From Trema orientale (lineage: Eukaryota; Streptophyta; Magnoliopsida; Rosales; Cannabaceae), in NCBI GenBank assembly GCA_002914845.1, contig JXTC01000091.1:625904-689903 (forward strand): a DNA stretch of 64,000 nt, given 5' to 3'. A program made the position numbers and the translations under genes. The notes under the pieces are model-generated. The model was not told where the DNA came from. It ran no database searches and saw only the letters and a list, made by a program, of their open reading frames with translations. Below, piece by piece: positions 22,902 through 34,240 of the stretch (positions within the stretch are counted from its first letter, which is position 1; each line of letters starts with the position of its first letter).

Positions 22902-25296
22902 TGTAAAACCCCTTAAATTTTAGTAAGGGTATTGTGGTCTTTTGACCCAAATTTTTTTCAAAAAAAAATGAATATGGACGCAATTTTGGCCTAGATTCAT
23001 TTGGGCAAAAATGTGAAGAAAGTTTGAAAATTGGGGCTGAAATGTAATTAATTGAGGGAAAAAATGAGAAGAAATCTGAAAAACCGAGTCCAAATGAAAT
23101 TAGTAAAAACAATGCCCATTCTCTCAGAATTCGACACGTGGCACTACAGTTTCATTAATTGCCCTTAAATCCCTCATTTCTCTCTCATTCTCGCACAAAA
23201 CCCCTGAAAATTGTCGAAAATCTTCTCCCATCGGCACTGTTCCCTCTCCGATCAACCGCCGCGAATCACAACCGACACGCCGCCCTGTGTTACTCATCGT
23301 CCGACGACGAAGCGATTCCGACCAGTCTCGATGCTCCTCGCCATCGGTAGTCGGAGCTAGAAGCCTCCGAGGACAGTGCCATCGTCGGCATTTTATGGCC
23401 GAAATCTCGCCATCCGACGTCCAATCAGCACACCGCCAGCACGTTTCGTTTCATCTCGAGCTTGGCGACCTTCCCCAGCCGATCATCTTCTTCAACTCGT
23501 CATCAGTGAGTCATTTCCGTTTTCGGCCATTTTTGAAATTTTAAGTTGGTATTTTTCCAATTATTTTTGTAAACTAATTATTTTGGCCATAAAATTTATA
23601 CCATGTCGAAGAGGAGATTGAGACGGGATTTAATATAATTTTGTGGTGTCGAAACAATTAAATTGAAAAAGAGGACATTTTTCTAAATATTTCAAAAAGT
23701 GATACTTTTGTAATTTTCGGATTTGAGGCTCATTTAAGACTCGAGACCGCGAAACGAAATTCTGACTTCAAATTCGGATTAAGTGAGATCGAGAGGCGAA
23801 CTTTGATATAAAATATCACTATATTTCGAAGTGACACGAATTTCGAGATACGAGGCTCAGAATTTGCCTTATTTTACGTGTCAGGAGCCGGGACTCGTTT
23901 TGGAACCAAATTTATCGAACTAATATTTCTAACCTACCTATTTTGGATGCTAAAAATTCAGTGGTGAAGTCCGTTTTATGATCTGAAGCTCCGTTTTAAA
24001 ATCAAATTTTCAAACCTATCGAGCGAAGGTTCGAAAACGACACCTGACCCTCCGAACGATACCGAAACGATGCCAAACGCTCCCTATAGCTCTGTAATGC
24101 TATTTAGGAACTCGATTTCTTGAATCTAAAATTAATTTAATTTATTAATTTACATATTTTCAATAAATATGGAATTTCGTGATTTAATTTCTAAAAACTG
24201 TGTTTATATCTATTTTTAGCCTGATTTGAGATATAAACTGCTTGGGAGGCACGTCACATTGGTTGTCATGTCATATATACTGTTTTGAACTATTTTCTTC
24301 AGAAAATTAAATTTTTGAGTTTTGATCAAAAACAGTCGTTATACTGCCGAAATTTTTAGAAAATCCAAAATAGTTTGAGAACTCATTTTTTAGGACTAAA
24401 CGTTATTTGATTAAAGAACATTGCTTGGTTATTTTGTGATCTTGTGGAAATGGTGCATATTCTTATTCTGTCATTTATATAGCATTTGCATGCATTCTCA
24501 CACTTATACGGCCGTCGGACTTACGGTATCCCACATTAGGTGCTCGGACTTACGGTCGCCTATTTAGGTAGCTTGTACTTACGGGTGACCCACTAGGACA
24601 CCTCGGACATCATGACTGCATACATAGTTATATGTTGGCTTTAATAGATATGTACTGATTTTTATGGATGTTTTATAATAGTTTGGAATGTTTAAACTAT
24701 TGGACTATGATTTCTATTTAGATTTTGTGAAATATTTTGAATGGACCACTAACCATGCAGGACCTTCAACGTAAGTATATTTTTTTATGTATAAAAACTT
24801 GTAATCGATTCTCTACTAGGCATTGGCTCACCCCCTTCTTCCCCTCATGTGGTACTTAGTGTGATTTGGATCGGGAGAACTAGATCGAGGTATTGAAGGC
24901 TTACTAATTTGTTTATATTTTGATAAATTCCTACGAGAGTTGTGATATTTATAGACTTGAGTAGGAATTTAGATTTAACTATAACTTAGTAAGCTAAATT
25001 ATAGGATTTGGACATGGTGTGTATTACTTATATCTGTATTTAGGTGTGAGATGAATTTTTGATGCATGACTATTAAATAACAGTTTTTATTACTGTCTAT
25101 TTTTAATGAGTGACGCATAACTATGGGGTTTTATTTCAATTAAATATTTGATCGAGGCCAGTTTGGAAAATTAGAGTCCCCGAGGAATTTTTGAATTATT
25201 TTTAAAATATTTTTTATTTTATTTTATTTTATTTTTCTGTATTTCTATTTTATGAAATACCCATTCTATCACTAATCTCAGCCTCGGGTCGTGACA
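22902..25296 (+). repeat. Right LTR of Tekay-type element
   Basis: It begins TGTAAAACCCC after the polypurine tract and ends GGTCGTGACA, followed by ATATA. It is co-linear with the left LTR, with small indels: the right copy lacks a few bases near 24100 and has extra sequence near 23508-23565. The ORF at 23159-23350 matches the one in the left LTR and is not a gene. Confidence 0.9.
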
Positions 25297-25375
25297 ATAT
25301 ATATATAATTGTAAGGATTTATTTTCCAAAAATACAGGGGGCATTTCCCCCTTGCCTTAATGTGGCTCCGCCACT

Positions 25376-28300
25376 GCCGCCCTAGACGTACAATAGTTTT
25401 TTTTTTTTGGGCAAAAATATGAAAACATACAAAGATTAATTATGCACTTTTCCCGTAACCCAACAAGTATATTTGTCCCCAAAAAAAATTATTTTTGTCC
25501 CCAAAAAACAAAGGATTTTTGTTCTAGCGCTTTGGACGCTTTCCCAACATTCAAAATATAAGTTTTTACTTTTTACTTGGTGTCACTTTTATATTAATAT
25601 CTGTCTCCAACTTAATGGGAAAGTGGAAATAGATCTACGAAAATCCGTGTAGTTAGAATGTCTTTATCTACCCCTAAGTCCTTTCTTTCATTAATTAGTT
25701 TGTGACAATAGCTTGAATTTTCTCCATTGTACGATTTCGCGGAAGTTTCGCTTGTTATGTACGTTGCAGTACCGTACACATATGTACAAATCTAAATCGG
25801 ACAACAAGATTTATTAAGTCTTACTTATTTATTATGTTTTGCATTTTTCGTCTTTTTTCTTTTCCCGAAAAAGTCTTACCTAATGAATGTGCATCTAATT
25901 GATGAATTCAATTTGGTATGTACATTTCAATCTATTTATTGGCTTCCATAGTTTTTGAAGTGAAGAAGACGCGGGAAAAATTAATGACAAATTAAGAGAT
26001 CATTGAAATTAAGTAGTGAAGAACCCACTTGATCGAGCAAAATGAGAATGAGTATTATTATTTCATACTCACAAGTCACATCTAAAGGGTTTCTACTCTA
26101 ATTTTCGTTCATATAATTATATTGCACATGCATACATATATGTATATGCAGCCCAAACTTTGTAGTGGTCCAAACACAAGTACTTCTCAACATAAATAAC
26201 ACTAATGCATAGCCTATATATAACGCGTACGGGAATACTGGCCAGCTGAGTGATAAGATATGCACAATATTATTCTTTATTACATGCATGATTTTACATG
26301 AGGAAATATAAGGAAGCCTTTTGATGAGAGACACGAGTCAAAAAATTGCAGATTCATGAATCACTTGATCAGGTTTATTATTTGACCACATTAATTAATA
26401 GGAGAAAATAAGGCACAGTTATTTCCCTTATTACTTATGTAGACACTTACGCTAGTAACTTATGTGTAAACACTTCTCCTAGTTAATTTTATAAATATAT
26501 ATATATATATATATATAAAAGCACAACATAAAACAAATAAAATTAATCATCATCATTTAATTAGGTTGATTAGCGTTTCTCAATTATTCCAAAAGAAGAA
26601 AAGGTTGTGTTTTATATTTGGATATTGTCGGTGTTTTTGATCAAGTGAGAACTTACAGAAGTATGTGTGTTCGTTCACAAGGTGAGTGAAAGTCTAGAGG
26701 GTGTGATGAGATAAAGTGAAATTAATAATGCAGTAGAAGTAGCTAGGGAAGATTAATAATCATGAATCCTCGTTGTAACATTGTATATGTGGAAAGAAGA
26801 AATATTTGATGTTTGTGTATATTATAGAAATAAACTATATGATGAGTGTTATCATCTCCTATTTTTCTTTTTTAATTTTTTTTCCTGTGCCCTATCAATT
26901 TATCTAGATACAATTATAGTGTTAGAGTTATTTATTTACTTTTTTGTTATTTTGTTTATTTAGTTTTACTTTTAGCAATAAGGATAGAATAATCTTTATT
27001 TTTCTTCTCATGTAAATTCTATTTAAGTTCTTTTTCTTTTCTCTTGTACGTATGATTTTCTGAGCAGTTCAATAAGAACCCTAGCCTTCAAGTATTTTCC
27101 CTTTCTCTTTATTTTGATCTTTCTCACATGGTATCAGAGCAGAAGGTCTTGGGTTCAAATCTCCACAGTTGCAACTCCTTAACTTATCATGTGTTGGGCC
27201 TATTGTTTGTCTCCTTTCTTTGAATTTGCATTCTTCTCTCTTTGTGTGGCCCATTTGCATGCCGGACACTTTGTAGTTTGTTTAGGCCCACACATAAAGT
27301 GGAAGTGTTAGAGTATAATACTATTGTTAGTCCACCTCCTAATCGCTTAAGCTTTTGGAATAGATTGGTAATCTAACATGTAGAAGAAGAGTCACTCAGG
27401 TAATTAACCCGCTTTTGAAAAATACTAAAAAGTACTTAATAGTGCTTAATAAACATATTAAAATAGATCATGAACTCCATATATATATATATATATATAT
27501 TGTATATATAAGTTTTATATTTCTATTAATTTTGTAGTGTTGCAGGTGCCTCTTAGGATTGCTAATATAAGATTTGTTTCATCATAACATTATTAACTTA
27601 GAGCAAAAATACATGGATAAAAACCTCTAATTAGAAGAGAGAAAGTATGTATATAAGAAATCAATAATTGTTGATGTAGACCAGTATTGTTGCACATGAA
27701 ATAGCGTGCGCCGAAACTACTAGATAGAGCCTCCAAAGAGTTGGGTTATAAGGCTTTCCCTATACATATAGCCATAAAGCAAAAAATATTACACCTTTTT
27801 GTTGCTCAAGCTCGCAACTCTAATTTGCCTTAAAGCTTGGAAGTAAGAAAAGAATATTTCAGTCTTATGTTTTGGGTGCGCTAAAATGTTAATATTTTTA
27901 AGTAATTGACAATTTCCTAGGTAAAGAGTCCACATAGGAGGGCAGTGAATTTATTTAGTCACATATACTGGTCAATCTATTCTATACACATGATTTTTTG
28001 TTTTCATTCTCTAATTTTGGTCTCTTTTCAAAACTATCCAATTTTGAATTTTTTGGCCTTACATGCAAGTGTCAGTTAGGCCTACAATAGTCAGCTATGA
28101 TGCGCACACATGTGGACTTCTTATAATTCTTTGTGCAAATAATACAAATTTATTTATATATTATCCTCAAGCCCCAGGTTTCAAAAAGCCCATGTCACAT
28201 GCTTTTTTCACCTTTTATATGGTGATAACAAAATATCAATTTAGAACAGCTCTGATCATCAATCCCCCAAAATTATAATCAACAAATTTAACTTTACTTT

Positions 28301-28420
28301 AGTGTATCGAAAGGTCTTATATTGAGTCATGATTATTACCAAATGACGAAAGACTAGTACTTATTCTTAGTCTTCCTAAAGACCTTTTGGCCTCCCTTCC
28401 CAGCACCCAAAAAAAAAGTC
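25376..28420. other. Intergenic region upstream of the NAC gene
   Basis: AT-rich sequence with TA microsatellites at about 26497-26516 and 27479-27500, and with the retroelement remnant at 27129-27382. Short ORFs at 26098, 26781, 27081 and 28063 have no family resemblance. No other gene is seen. Confidence 0.6.
27129..27382 (+). mobile_element. Small LTR-retroelement remnant (TRIM-like)
   Basis: It begins with a perfect TGGTATCAGAGC primer site (27129-27140), preceded by TTTCTCACA, which could be an LTR end. After about 170 bases there is a purine-rich AAAGTGGAAG and then TGTTAGAGTATAATACT (27308), an LTR-like start running to TCTAACA near 27380 with the phrase CGCTTAAGCTTTTGG. A short distance between primer site and downstream LTR with no coding sequence fits a TRIM-type miniature element. 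The matching left LTR was not identified. A tRNA-like GGGTTCAAATC follows the primer site but no cloverleaf is present. Confidence 0.45.
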
Positions 28421-28426
28421 CAGTGT

Positions 28427-28500
28427 TTGACCGAAGCAACAGCCAATAAAATATTATTGTTATTCTTGAACTTTCTTTTCTATAAATATATATAGCAAGA
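28427..28500 (+). promoter_or_regulatory. NAC gene core promoter
   Basis: A TATAAATA box lies at 28481-28488, about 110 bases before the ATG, which is a normal distance for a plant gene with a short leader. A CCAAT lies at 28443-28447, and a W-box-type TTGACC (28427-28432), the core motif bound by WRKY factors, lies 50 bases upstream of the TATA. Whether the W-box is used is not shown by the sequence. Confidence 0.6.
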
Positions 28501-28596
28501 AGCTTCTACTACTTAGACTTAGAGAGAGTATATTTAGGCTCATACAGTTACAATATAGACCACACAAGCTGTTTAAGCTAGACGAAAATATCAGAT

Positions 28597-28860
28597 ATGG
28601 AGATGGCTAATAATAAGGTGAAAGAAAACGATAAGGAATTAGAAGATGAAGGTGCTCTTCCGGGGTTTCGGTTTCATCCAACGGATGAAGAACTTGTTGG
28701 ATTTTATCTAAAGCGAAAGGTTGAGAAGAAACCTATCAGTATTGAGCTCATCAAACAGATTGATATCTACAAGTACGATCCCTGGGATCTTCCGAGTAAG
28801 ATTAATCATCATCCATATCACTTTTGAGGGTTCTTTTCTTTTTCTTCTTCTCTTATTTAT

Positions 28861-28901
<41 letters not shown>

Positions 28902-30545
28902 TTAGTACTACTACTCTTAATAATATATATTCAGCTAATTAATATATAATTGTGGATCTGCTTTAATATACTACTTAGTTAGGATATGATGATGAAGATA
29001 AAAAGACATATATACTTAATCGATCTTCTTAATTTTTTTTTTTTCAAACATAAGAGAGGAGCAAATTAATTACTTAGGGAGACGTAGAATATTTTGGGAT
29101 TAGTTTGTACTAACATCTGTATTTCTCACCATGCATGTTATGTATGTTATTTGTGTATTTAGGTGTGTGTTCATGCCATGTGTATATTTCTCCCCAAGCA
29201 AATTTTCATTAAAATCATTAAGAAGATGGAATCTACGTATGTAACTAGATCATATATGTAAGAGAAAATTATTCTGGGAATGGTTAAACACATAATTTTC
29301 TTCCCCTATATGATGCTACTTTTACTAACTAGTTAAGTCAAAACTCAAATATTTCGTGAAGCTAATAGTTATCTATTGAGCAACGGAAGATCAGTCTTGT
29401 AGAATTTTCTAACAATAGTTTGCAAGTAAATAAAAGACTAGCTCTTTAATTACTCATGATTTTACTAAAGAGCATTATAATTAGGAAAAAGTTATAATTT
29501 CATTTCATCTAATTCATGAGAAGTAAATGTATATGAGTCTATTCATATTTTAACTGACATAAAGTTCATAGACTAAAGTATTTCACCCCTGACCTACAGC
29601 CATATATATGCCAACTCGCATTCGCATTCGCTGTCAATCTTGGTAAATATTAACCGAAATATAGTGATCTATAGACAAATATATTTAAACTCGTAATTTA
29701 AAAGCAACTAACTAAATTAAAATAAAGTTCATGGAGGTTATCTGCATAACATGTATATAATCATATAGACTGCGGGTTTATACTAATTCAAATGTTCAAG
29801 ACATATATACAAACAAATATACGTACATATGTTTTCAGAAGAAATTAACTGATTATTTATTTTTCTTTGTCCATTAATTAGTTATACGTATGACCGACAA
29901 AACTTGATTTAGAACATATGAGTGCCATCAAAGATAGGCAGGCTATATACCTAACTATTATAAAAATAGATGCTTAAACTAATTAACAAGATATATATAT
30001 ATATAATAGTATAATGTCATAGGCCTTAACTATATTTTGGACTTTCTTTTCTTTTTCTCTTTTTTCTACTTCATGGGAAGAGTCCCTTTTTTAATACGTA
30101 GCTACGACCTAACAATTGATTGTCTGTATTATTTATGATATATATAAAATAATTAGTTTTACTGAATTTGTCTCATATAATAATTTGAAGCCCTTTTTTT
30201 TATATATTAAACCTGAAGAAGTTAGTAATGTCGGGGACAAAGAGTGGTACTTCTTTTGCATTAGAGGAAGAAAATATAGGAACAGTATACGACCAAACAG
30301 AGTTACAGGATCTGGATTTTGGAAGGCCACAGGCATAGACAAGCCCATATATTCAGTCAAAGAGCCTCATGATTGCATTGGTCTCAAAAAGTCCTTAGTT
30401 TACTATCGTGGTAGTGCTGGTAAAGGGACTAAAACTGATTGGATGATGCATGAGTTTCGCCTTCCTCCAAATGGGAAAACTACCACTCCTGCCAACTTTC
30501 AAAATGCTAAGGAAAACATCAATAATGTTGCTCAAGAAGCTGTAA

Positions 30546-30596
<51 letters not shown>

Positions 30597-31247
30597 CTTT
30601 TCTTTTGATTACTTGCACTCGCTTGCTAGTTAATTTTCTTTATAAATATATATATATATAGTATGTTACAGTAGTAATGTTATTCATATATCACTAATGA
30701 TTATCATTAGTACTTATTGTTTTTACTAAAACATATATATACCTTAATATAGGGTTAATATCGAAAAGAAAAACAGAAAACCTACCACTTTTAGTCTTTT
30801 AGCAGCAAAAAAAAAAAAACCATAGCTAGCTTTTCATTATTAATATAAAATAAAATCTTCTGTTTGTATTTTTTTTTATCAAATCTCATTAGATTCATAG
30901 ATATAGTCAAAATTGGAGTTTAAAGTTATCATAGAAATATCTTTATTCTTTAAAATTATCGATTAACATTCACAGAAATAGCCGAAAGGCAACAATCTAA
31001 ACAAAAAATGATCTGTAATCTCTCAAGAATCCAATTGTATCAAATTTTACACATATAAAATTCTTTCTTTGAATTATGTTATCTGATTTCAAAAGTTAAA
31101 AGAACTCATTTTTGACAATTTTAACTCTAATTTTGACTGTATATGTGGATTCATGAGATTCGACTAAAAAACACAAATAGAATATTTTATTTGATATTAG
31201 TGAAAAATGCGTGAATTTTTTTTGCTAAAAGACTAAAAGTCATGGGT

Positions 31248-31280
<33 letters not shown>

Positions 31281-33026
31281 TTACCCCATAATACATATAA
31301 TAACGTAGAACCTAGTTTGGGATTTAGACAATTTTACGTGACAAATATCTATGATTAGTTGAAAAAATTGGATGATAATTAAGGATGATACTTAGGCTGA
31401 TTTTTGTCTGATTTTTTTATTTCTTTTATTTTGGGAAAGAGAAAGTGAAATGAAATGATATTTTGATAACTTAATTAGAATGTTTTTGTATGTACTATAG
31501 GAATGCTAAGAGTGATCTATTTCTAGCGTGTATTTTTCAGCTTTAACTGATAGAAAGAGAAGCACAACATATTTAACTATTTATTATAAATAATAAGACC
31601 TTAGTGATTCAGGAAAATAGTCTTTATATATTTATTCACTCCAGCTTTTGTCTAAAATTTTCGCAATTCTATCTTCTTCTTTTTGGTTTTTCATGTACGG
31701 TTTAAATTTCTATATAATATAACCGGTTTTTGTTTTGAAAGATGTTTGTTTATGTAATTTTTCTTCCCTAGAATTTTTGTGCAATACTGTGTATGTAATG
31801 TTTTTAATTTAGGGGAAAATTGGACAAATAATGAAATATATATATATATATATATATATTACCATGCTTTGGATACGGTCTCCTCCCGGGACCAGTCCCG
31901 TTACAGGTTTTGCTAATTTGAGGACATATTTTCCTAATAAGAATCAGTAAATCACATGCTTAAAATTCGCAAAGCACGTATGGGACTGGGGACTATATTC
32001 TAGTCCAACATACCAAATGCATTGAAATATTCATAGATGAAATATATATTAATTTTATATGTACGTACAAGCTATCAAAAGCTATCTAGTTCATTTCGTC
32101 CTTTTAAAGGTCAAAACTTTTGCACCCTCATTCAATCTGGCTCTTTGAACAGAAAAGTGATGCTTTTGCTTTTAGATTTATAAGATCCTAACATCTTATG
32201 AACTTTTGATGAAGAGAAAGAATTAATTATTATCCTAGCAGTTTATACATTTATTTCTGACATTATTAATACACACATGCATGCATGTCCAAACAATGTT
32301 GAATTTTTCTCCTAAAGAGAACTCTTTACAATCATAATTGAGAAACTTCTTAATTAATATCAGCTTTCTTCCAATCTAGCCCTAGAGGATATCATCATAG
32401 GGCTCTTATAATTGGGTTTTTTCTTTTTTTTTTCTTTCTTTTTTTGAGGGACTTATAATTGGTTATTAATGTCAATTATTTTGCAGGAAGTTTGGACACT
32501 CTGCCGAATATTCAAACGAATTCCATCTTACAAAAAATACGTACCAGCAGATAATCGATGGAAAGAAACGACAACAAAAAAATCAGCTTCATCATGTCCC
32601 TTGGATTATAACGATTCAAGCTCTAAAACATGCAGCCTGGAAACTGATTACCCCGAACCCTACTTAAGCTTGGAACTAGACACGTCATCGGACCAATATC
32701 AACGACAAGCCGGCCTTGTTCATGGCGGCGATGAAATGACGCCGACCAGTGCTACTACTCGCGCAAGCTGGTTCGTAGGGCAATACGGTAATAATAATAT
32801 CGTCCCTCTAGCTGCTCATTCTCATCCTCATCATTACCATCCTCATCCTCATCATGTACTTCAAGCTCCATTTTCGGCTTCATATAATCCGACTAGTTTC
32901 AATCGGAATAACCCTAACTCAGCAGATGATATTTTTATGAATGGAAGCTGGGATGAGCTCAGATCAGTGGTGCAGCTGGCTGTTGATCGTCATCCATCCG
33001 AACTTTATGATATTAATATTAGGTAA
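28597..33026 (+). CDS. NAC042: NAC transcription factor, JUNGBRUNNEN1/NAC042-like
   Basis: A plant-specific DNA-binding transcriptional regulator acting in the nucleus. Three exons are 28597-28795, 30219-30541 and 32487-33026, joined at GT-AG sites with matching phases, giving 353 aa. The ATG at 28597 is the first in the leader after the TATA box. All five NAC subdomains are present: A ([18 protein letters not shown], from about residue 22), B ([12 protein letters not shown]), C ([24 protein letters not shown]), D ([15 protein letters not shown]) and E ([11 protein letters not shown], residues 175-185). The divergent tail has a His/Pro-rich stretch at about residues 285-297 and ends near a conserved SWDELRSVV. 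The NAC domain and the tail motif closely resemble Arabidopsis JUB1/NAC042, known as a hydrogen-peroxide-responsive longevity and stress regulator; the function here is inferred by homology. The linker before subdomain E ([19 protein letters not shown]) is longer than I recall for JUB1. Confidence 0.9.
28864..28899 (+). repeat. (CT)n microsatellite in NAC intron 1
   Basis: About 17 CT units roughly 70 bases after the intron 1 donor. It creates a spurious ORF of LSLSLS residues. Confidence 0.9.
30548..30594 (+). repeat. (CT)n microsatellite at the NAC intron 2 donor
   Basis: About 23 CT units start six bases after the GTAAGA donor of exon 2. The reading frame continues through it as an LS repeat, so an unspliced transcript would encode a Leu-Ser tract before stopping near 30661. 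Confidence 0.9.
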
Positions 33027-33678
33027 TTAGTCTACAGTGATTAAGGCCAAGGCGGCTTGCTTGAAAAAGTTTTTATTTTTAAAAGTGACAATAATGGTGG
33101 AGATTTTCTTAAGCTAACATCTTAAGAAGATCTTCATTCGTTGTTTTGCTTTTAAAATTTAGGGAGGGAAAAAAAAAATCAGAGTGTTACTTAGCAGGCC
33201 CTATACGCAGTATCATGTTAAGCTGCAGATTGGCGCAATTATATGCATTCACGCGCTTAGAAAACTCTCCTACAGCTCTAGCTTTTTTTTTTTAATAAAA
33301 AAATTAGTAGCAACTTTAATTAATAAATGTATGACCTGCATGCACGCAGTGGTTTTTTTTTTTTTTTTTTTTTTTGAAGGAACACGCTGTGGCATGTGGT
33401 AATTAACAGCTCGTTGTTATATATTTCGTTTCCTTTTTTTAATTAAAAAAAAAAAGACATAAAATTTGTAGTATATATCTCTATGCATAGAAAATTACAA
33501 TGTACATTTAACATGGTAATTTACAATTTTATTTGCGTGCATTTTAATTGAAGTTATGATCATCTCAAGTCCCTGCATTTTTTATGTTCATAATTGTATG
33601 TAGATTTGAATTTAAAATTAATATACTAATTAATACCTCAATATGTAGTGGAAATTATTGACTGGTATTGTAAAAGTG

Positions 33679-34007
33679 CACTACAAAAAACTTTACTTTT
33701 AGTAACAATAAAAATTGTGTCTAAAAGTAAAAAATTCATAACTAAGAAAATGTCATCATCTATATGTCGTAACTAAAAAGTCCGTAGTTAAAAGTTTTAG
33801 TTACAAAAATGACAATTTATTATGATTAAATATACTTTGTCACAATAAATTTCATGACTATTAACAAAATATTGTGACTAAAGTACATTAGTGATAACTT
33901 TTGACTAAATATTAACGTTTAATCACAAGAAATTATTAGTTATATTTAAATATCATTTTTAGTCACAAAAAAATTTATTGTGACTAAATATTGATCTTTT
34001 TGTAGTG
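33679..34007. mobile_element. CACTA-type MITE downstream of the NAC gene
   Basis: It starts CACTACAAAAAACTTTAC and ends CTTTTTGTAGTG, giving inverted termini of about 11 bases. The inside holds many copies of TTTAGTCACAA and its complement TTGTGACTAAA in both orientations. There is no coding capacity in the 329 bp. Flanking bases GTG and GTA do not form a perfect 3-bp target duplication. Confidence 0.75.
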
Positions 34008-34240
34008 GTAGTTAAATGTAAATATCTATCTATATATTCAAATCAATACTCTCAAGAATCATATATGAAAGCATAATTATAATGTACACCATTTTTCGGT
34101 AGAAGTTTATCGGGTATTTCGCACACGTATTTTGTTATCCTAATTTTTCCTAGTATATATATGAAGAATATTAGGGGTTGATTTTCGGTAATTAGTGGGA
34201 TCATGCACAGAGAGAAATATAGGGTTTGATAGACGTGAGG

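Larger units (their letters stand above)
15672..25296 (+). mobile_element. Complete, inactive Tekay-type Ty3/Gypsy chromovirus
   Basis: The element has two LTRs of about 2.39 kb (15672-18064 and 22902-25296), a tRNA-Met-type primer site after the left LTR, a gag-protease-RT-RNaseH-integrase-chromodomain coding region, and a purine-rich tract just before the right LTR. The five bases before it (15667-15671) and after it (25297-25301) are both ATATA, the expected 5-bp target duplication, though the site is itself TA-rich. LTRs of this length with TGTAAAACCCC and GGTCGTGACA ends, plus the C-terminal chromodomain-like tail, point to the Tekay (Del) lineage. The first bases of the left LTR are TA instead of TG. 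In the first ~57 aligned LTR bases I count five differences, so the insertion is old. Confidence 0.9.
14365..25375. mobile_element. Old terminal-inverted-repeat element, split by the Tekay insertion
   Basis: The left terminus AGTGGCGAAGCTA (14365-14377) and the right terminus TGGCTCCGCCACT (25363-25375) are inverted repeats of each other with two mismatches. Both ends resemble the termini of the intact 396-bp element at 57311-57706 (TGGTGGATCCA and TGGCTTCGCCA). If paired, the Tekay element lies wholly inside, leaving about 1.4 kb of host element. That remainder may itself contain a further insertion (14741-15304). Target duplications are not clear. This is inference from terminus similarity. 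Confidence 0.4.

Noticed and set aside
27129..27165. tRNA-like sequence TGGTATCAGAGC followed by GGGTTCAAATC.
   Set aside because: No acceptor stem or anticodon arm can be formed; the first part is a retroelement primer-binding site.
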